From: Gammaproteobacteria bacterium | Lineage (GTDB): Bacteria; Pseudomonadota; Gammaproteobacteria; Xanthomonadales; Xanthomonadaceae | Reading direction: 5' to 3' | Assembly: GCA_025352045.1 (NCBI GenBank) | Contig: JANXUD010000058.1 | Coordinates: forward strand, 1-64,000 | DNA length: 64,000 nt | Shown here: positions 60,967 through 64,000 of the stretch, one piece after another | How the letters are laid out: every line of letters starts with the position of its first letter | How positions within the stretch are numbered: the stretch's first letter is position 1 | Program-made: the position numbers and the translations under genes | The notes under the pieces: model-generated | Database searches by the model: none | What the model saw: only the letters and a program-made list of their open reading frames with translations | What the model was told of the DNA's origin: nothing

Positions 60967-62157
60967 TCAGCCGTGTCGCCAGGCCAGTTCGCGCGCCGCG
61001 CCGACGATGTCGCTCAGCAGGCCGGCGGCGGTGATCTCCGGCCCCGCGCCCGGCCCGCCCAGCAACAGCGGCGCGGCATCCTGCAGGTCGGTGCGGATGC
61101 GCACCAGGTTCTGCCCGGGCGGCAGGGCCGCGAAGGACGATGTCGCCGGCACGCGCTGCGCCGCGATCCGCCCGCCGCCTGCATCGACTTCGGCCAGCAC
61201 GACCCAGCGTTCGCCGGCGCGATCGGCCTCCGCCACGCGCTCGCGCCAGCGCCGGTCCTGCGCGCGCAACGCGGCGTCCAGGCCGCTGGCCTGCACTTTG
61301 GCCGCGTCCACCAGCGCCTCCACATGGATGTCGGCCGGCTCGAGCGCGAAGCCGCACTCGCGCGCCAGCACCAGCAACTTGCGCGCGAGGTCGATGGCGC
61401 GCAGGTCCTCGAGCGGATCGGGTTCGGTGAAGCCGAGCGCCTGCGCCTCGGCCACCGCGGCGGAAAACGCGCAACCGGCGTGCACGCGGTGCAGGACGTG
61501 GCTGAGCGAACCGGACAGCACGCCCTGCAGGCCGAGCACGCGTTCGCCGCGCAGCCGGAGGTCGCGCAGCGGCCCGAGCAGGGGGATGGCGGCTCCCACC
61601 GTGGTTTCGTAACGGTAGGGCGTGCCGCAGACGCTGGCGCAGTCCTGCAACTGGCGCCAGGACGCGAGGTCGCGCGAATTCGCGCGCTTGTTCGCGCCGA
61701 CCACGGCGACGCCAGCCGAGAGCAGGCGCGGATACCAGTCGGCCACGTCGTCGCTGGCAGTGCAGTCCACCAGCAGGGCAGGCTCGGCGCGGGGCCGGCA
61801 CAGGTGGTCCAGCAGTGCGTCGACGTCCCGTGGCTGGCGCGGCGCGAATGGAGTGGGCGCGGGCGGATCGAGTCCCTCGAGGGAAAACGCGAGTCCGTGC
61901 CGGTCGAACGCTGCGAGCAGCCGCAGGTCGAGCCCGGCGCCGGCAAGCAGCGCGGCCTGCTGGCGCGCGAGTTGGCGGCACAGGGCGCTGCCGACCTGTC
62001 CGCGCGGGCCGGCGATCACCAGGTCGATGCGGCGGGTGCGGGTGCTGCGGGAGATGGCGGCCGCGGCCTGCAACCGCGCCGGGGTGGCGCGGGCGAATGG
62101 GAGCGCCGCGGCGGAGAGTGCGGCGGAGGCTGTCACGGCGGAGGTCATCACATTCAT
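60967..62157 (-). CDS. Homoserine dehydrogenase (stand-alone)
   Basis: [111 protein letters not shown]. Confidence 0.9.
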   Translation of the reverse strand: MNVMTSAVTASAALSAAALPFARATPARLQAAAAISRSTRTRRIDLVIAGPRGQVGSALCRQLARQQAALLAGAGLDLRLLAAFDRHGLAFSLEGLDPPAPTPFAPRQPRDVDALLDHLCRPRAEPALLVDCTASDDVADWYPRLLSAGVAVVGANKRANSRDLASWRQLQDCASVCGTPYRYETTVGAAIPLLGPLRDLRLRGERVLGLQGVLSGSLSHVLHRVHAGCAFSAAVAEAQALGFTEPDPLEDLRAIDLARKLLVLARECGFALEPADIHVEALVDAAKVQASGLDAALRAQDRRWRERVAEADRAGERWVVLAEVDAGGGRIAAQRVPATSSFAALPPGQNLVRIRTDLQDAAPLLLGGPGAGPEITAAGLLSDIVGAARELAWRHG

Positions 62158-62204
62158 CTCGATATAGAGATAAAGCAACCCGAGGCCGAAGTCAAGCGCC
62201 CGTC

Positions 62205-62210
62205 TATAAT
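62205..62210 (+). promoter_or_regulatory. TATAAT -10 box upstream of hutU
   Basis: Exact TATAAT 25 nt before ATG at 62236; -35 not clear. Confidence 0.45.
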
Positions 62211-62235
62211 CCGCCGCCTGCCACCGGAGCCGCCC

Positions 62236-63951
62236 ATGTCGTCCCCTGACGCGCCGTCCAGCCATCCGCCGTCCAGCCACGCGGCGCCGAGCCGCAAGGA
62301 TCCGTCCCGGCATATCCGGGCCCCGCGCGGCAGCACGCTCAGCTGCCGCAACTGGCAAAGCGAGGCGGCCTACCGGATGCTGCAGCACAACCTCGACGCC
62401 GAAGTCGCGGAGAATCCGCAGGAACTGGTGGTGTACGGCGGCATCGGCCGCGCGGCACGGGACTGGGCCTGCTACGACCGCATCCTCGAGGTTCTGCGCG
62501 ACCTGCGCGAGGACCAGACCCTGCTGGTGCAGTCGGGCAAGCCGGTCGGCGTCTTCCCGACCCATGCCGATGCGCCGCGCGTGCTGATCGCCAATTCCAA
62601 CCTGGTGCCGCACTGGGCCACCTGGGAGCACTTCAACGAACTCGATCGCAAGGGCCTGATGATGTACGGCCAGATGACCGCGGGCTCGTGGATCTACATT
62701 GGCTCGCAGGGCATCGTCCAGGGAACCTACGAAACCTTCGTCGAAATGGGCCGCCAGCATTACGGCGGCGATCTTGCCGGCAAGTGGATCCTGACCGCGG
62801 GGCTTGGCGGCATGGGCGGGGCGCAACCCCTGGCCGCGTCGCTGGCTGGCGCCTGCTCGCTCAACATCGAGTGCCGCCAGGACCGGATCGACATGCGCCT
62901 GCGCACGCGCTACGTGGACGAGCAGGCCGGCGACCTCGACGACGCGCTGGCGCGCATCGCTGCGCATTGCGCGGCCGGCCGCGCCGTGTCGGTCGCGCTG
63001 CTGGGCAATGCCGCCGAGGTGCTGCCGGAGTTGCGGCGTCGTGGCGTGCGGCCCGATGCGGTCACCGACCAGACCTCCGCGCACGACCCGCTGCACGGCT
63101 ACCTGCCCGCAGGCTGGACGGTGGAGCAGTGGCTGGCGATGCAGCAATCCGATCCCGCCGCCGTGGTCGCCGCGGCCAAGCACAGCATGCGCTCGCACGT
63201 AGAGGCGATGCTGGCCTTCGCCGACCAGGGCGTGCCGACCTTCGACTACGGCAACAACATCCGCCAGATGGCCGCCGACGACGGTTGCGCGCGGGCCTTC
63301 GATTTCCCCGGCTTCGTCCCGGCCTACGTGCGTCCGCTATTCTGCCGCGGCATCGGCCCGTTCCGCTGGGTGGCGCTGAGCGGCGATCCCGAGGACATCT
63401 ACAGGACCGACGCGAAGGTGAAGGAGCTGCTGCCGGACAACAAGCCGCTGCATCGCTGGCTGGACATGGCGCGCGAGAGGATCAGCTTCCAGGGCTTGCC
63501 GGCGCGCATCTGCTGGGTCGGCCTGGGCGACCGGCATCGGTTGGCGCTGGCCTTCAACGACATGGTCGCCAGCGGCGAGCTGTCGGCGCCCATCGTCATT
63601 GGCCGGGACCACCTGGATTCCGGTTCCGTCGCCTCGCCCAATCGCGAGACCGAAGCGATGCGCGACGGGAGCGACGCGGTGTCGGACTGGCCCCTGCTGA
63701 ACGCGATGCTGAACGTCGCGGGCGGCGCCACCTGGGTCTCCCTGCACCACGGCGGTGGCGTGGGGATGGGCTACAGCCAGCACAGCGGCGTGGTCATCGT
63801 CGCCGACGGCACGCCCGCAGCCGCGACGCGCCTGGCCCGGGTGTTGTGGAACGACCCGGGCACGGGCGTCATGCGCCACGCCGATGCAGGCTACGACCTC
63901 GCCATCGACTGCGCACGGGAGCAGGGCCTGGACCTGCCGATGTTGCGCTGA
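62236..63951 (+). CDS. hutU: Urocanate hydratase
   Basis: 571 aa; [103 protein letters not shown]. Confidence 0.97.
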   Translation: MSSPDAPSSHPPSSHAAPSRKDPSRHIRAPRGSTLSCRNWQSEAAYRMLQHNLDAEVAENPQELVVYGGIGRAARDWACYDRILEVLRDLREDQTLLVQSGKPVGVFPTHADAPRVLIANSNLVPHWATWEHFNELDRKGLMMYGQMTAGSWIYIGSQGIVQGTYETFVEMGRQHYGGDLAGKWILTAGLGGMGGAQPLAASLAGACSLNIECRQDRIDMRLRTRYVDEQAGDLDDALARIAAHCAAGRAVSVALLGNAAEVLPELRRRGVRPDAVTDQTSAHDPLHGYLPAGWTVEQWLAMQQSDPAAVVAAAKHSMRSHVEAMLAFADQGVPTFDYGNNIRQMAADDGCARAFDFPGFVPAYVRPLFCRGIGPFRWVALSGDPEDIYRTDAKVKELLPDNKPLHRWLDMARERISFQGLPARICWVGLGDRHRLALAFNDMVASGELSAPIVIGRDHLDSGSVASPNRETEAMRDGSDAVSDWPLLNAMLNVAGGATWVSLHHGGGVGMGYSQHSGVVIVADGTPAAATRLARVLWNDPGTGVMRHADAGYDLAIDCAREQGLDLPMLR

Positions 63952-64000
63952 CCAGCCACCGCGGCACCCGTTCAGAATCGAGCCGGAGGGGGGCGGCCGC

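Noticed and set aside
60151-62235. Upstream extension of the hutU ORF to 1266 aa
   Set aside because: Low-complexity Arg/Ala/Ser translation out of frame with hutF; hutU starts at 62236 by homology to the urocanase N-terminus.

Overview
This 64 kb, high-GC window reads as core chromosome of a gammaproteobacterium. Gene content and order (ftsY-asmA-mutY-yggX, queA-tgt-yajC-secD-secF, folC-SPOR-purF, gltX-zur, a split hut locus) suggest Xanthomonadaceae/Lysobacterales; that assignment is inference. About 55 CDS, one tRNA-Phe(GAA), several hairpin terminators and two REP-like sites are supportable. I saw no CRISPR array, rRNA, prophage, transposase or integrase. The likeliest accessory stretch is about 7.4-11.7 kb: a Lys/Ala-repeat histone-like protein, an orphan type IV pilin, a small exported protein, a broken signal-peptide remnant and a triple-repeat secreted protein. 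Best second-look items: (i) rapA is split by a frameshift exactly at an uninterrupted (GC)7 tract; (ii) a MerC-family gene downstream of a Zur-like regulator has a sigma70-like promoter whose -10 lies in a palindrome abutting the ATG, implying a leaderless, Zur-type regulated mRNA; hutI, hutF and folC share a '-10, six bases, ATG' layout; (iii) two tandem paralogous lipoproteins share a cysteine-rich Kazal-like C-terminal domain; (iv) a secreted protein has three cysteine repeats plus a distinct C-terminal module; (v) an 11-bp inverted repeat encloses a second palindrome in the queA/aminotransferase divergent region; (vi) cvpA is missing from the folC-dedD-cvpA-purF order. No obviously new multi-gene system was seen; most novelty is at the level of single genes or regulatory sites.
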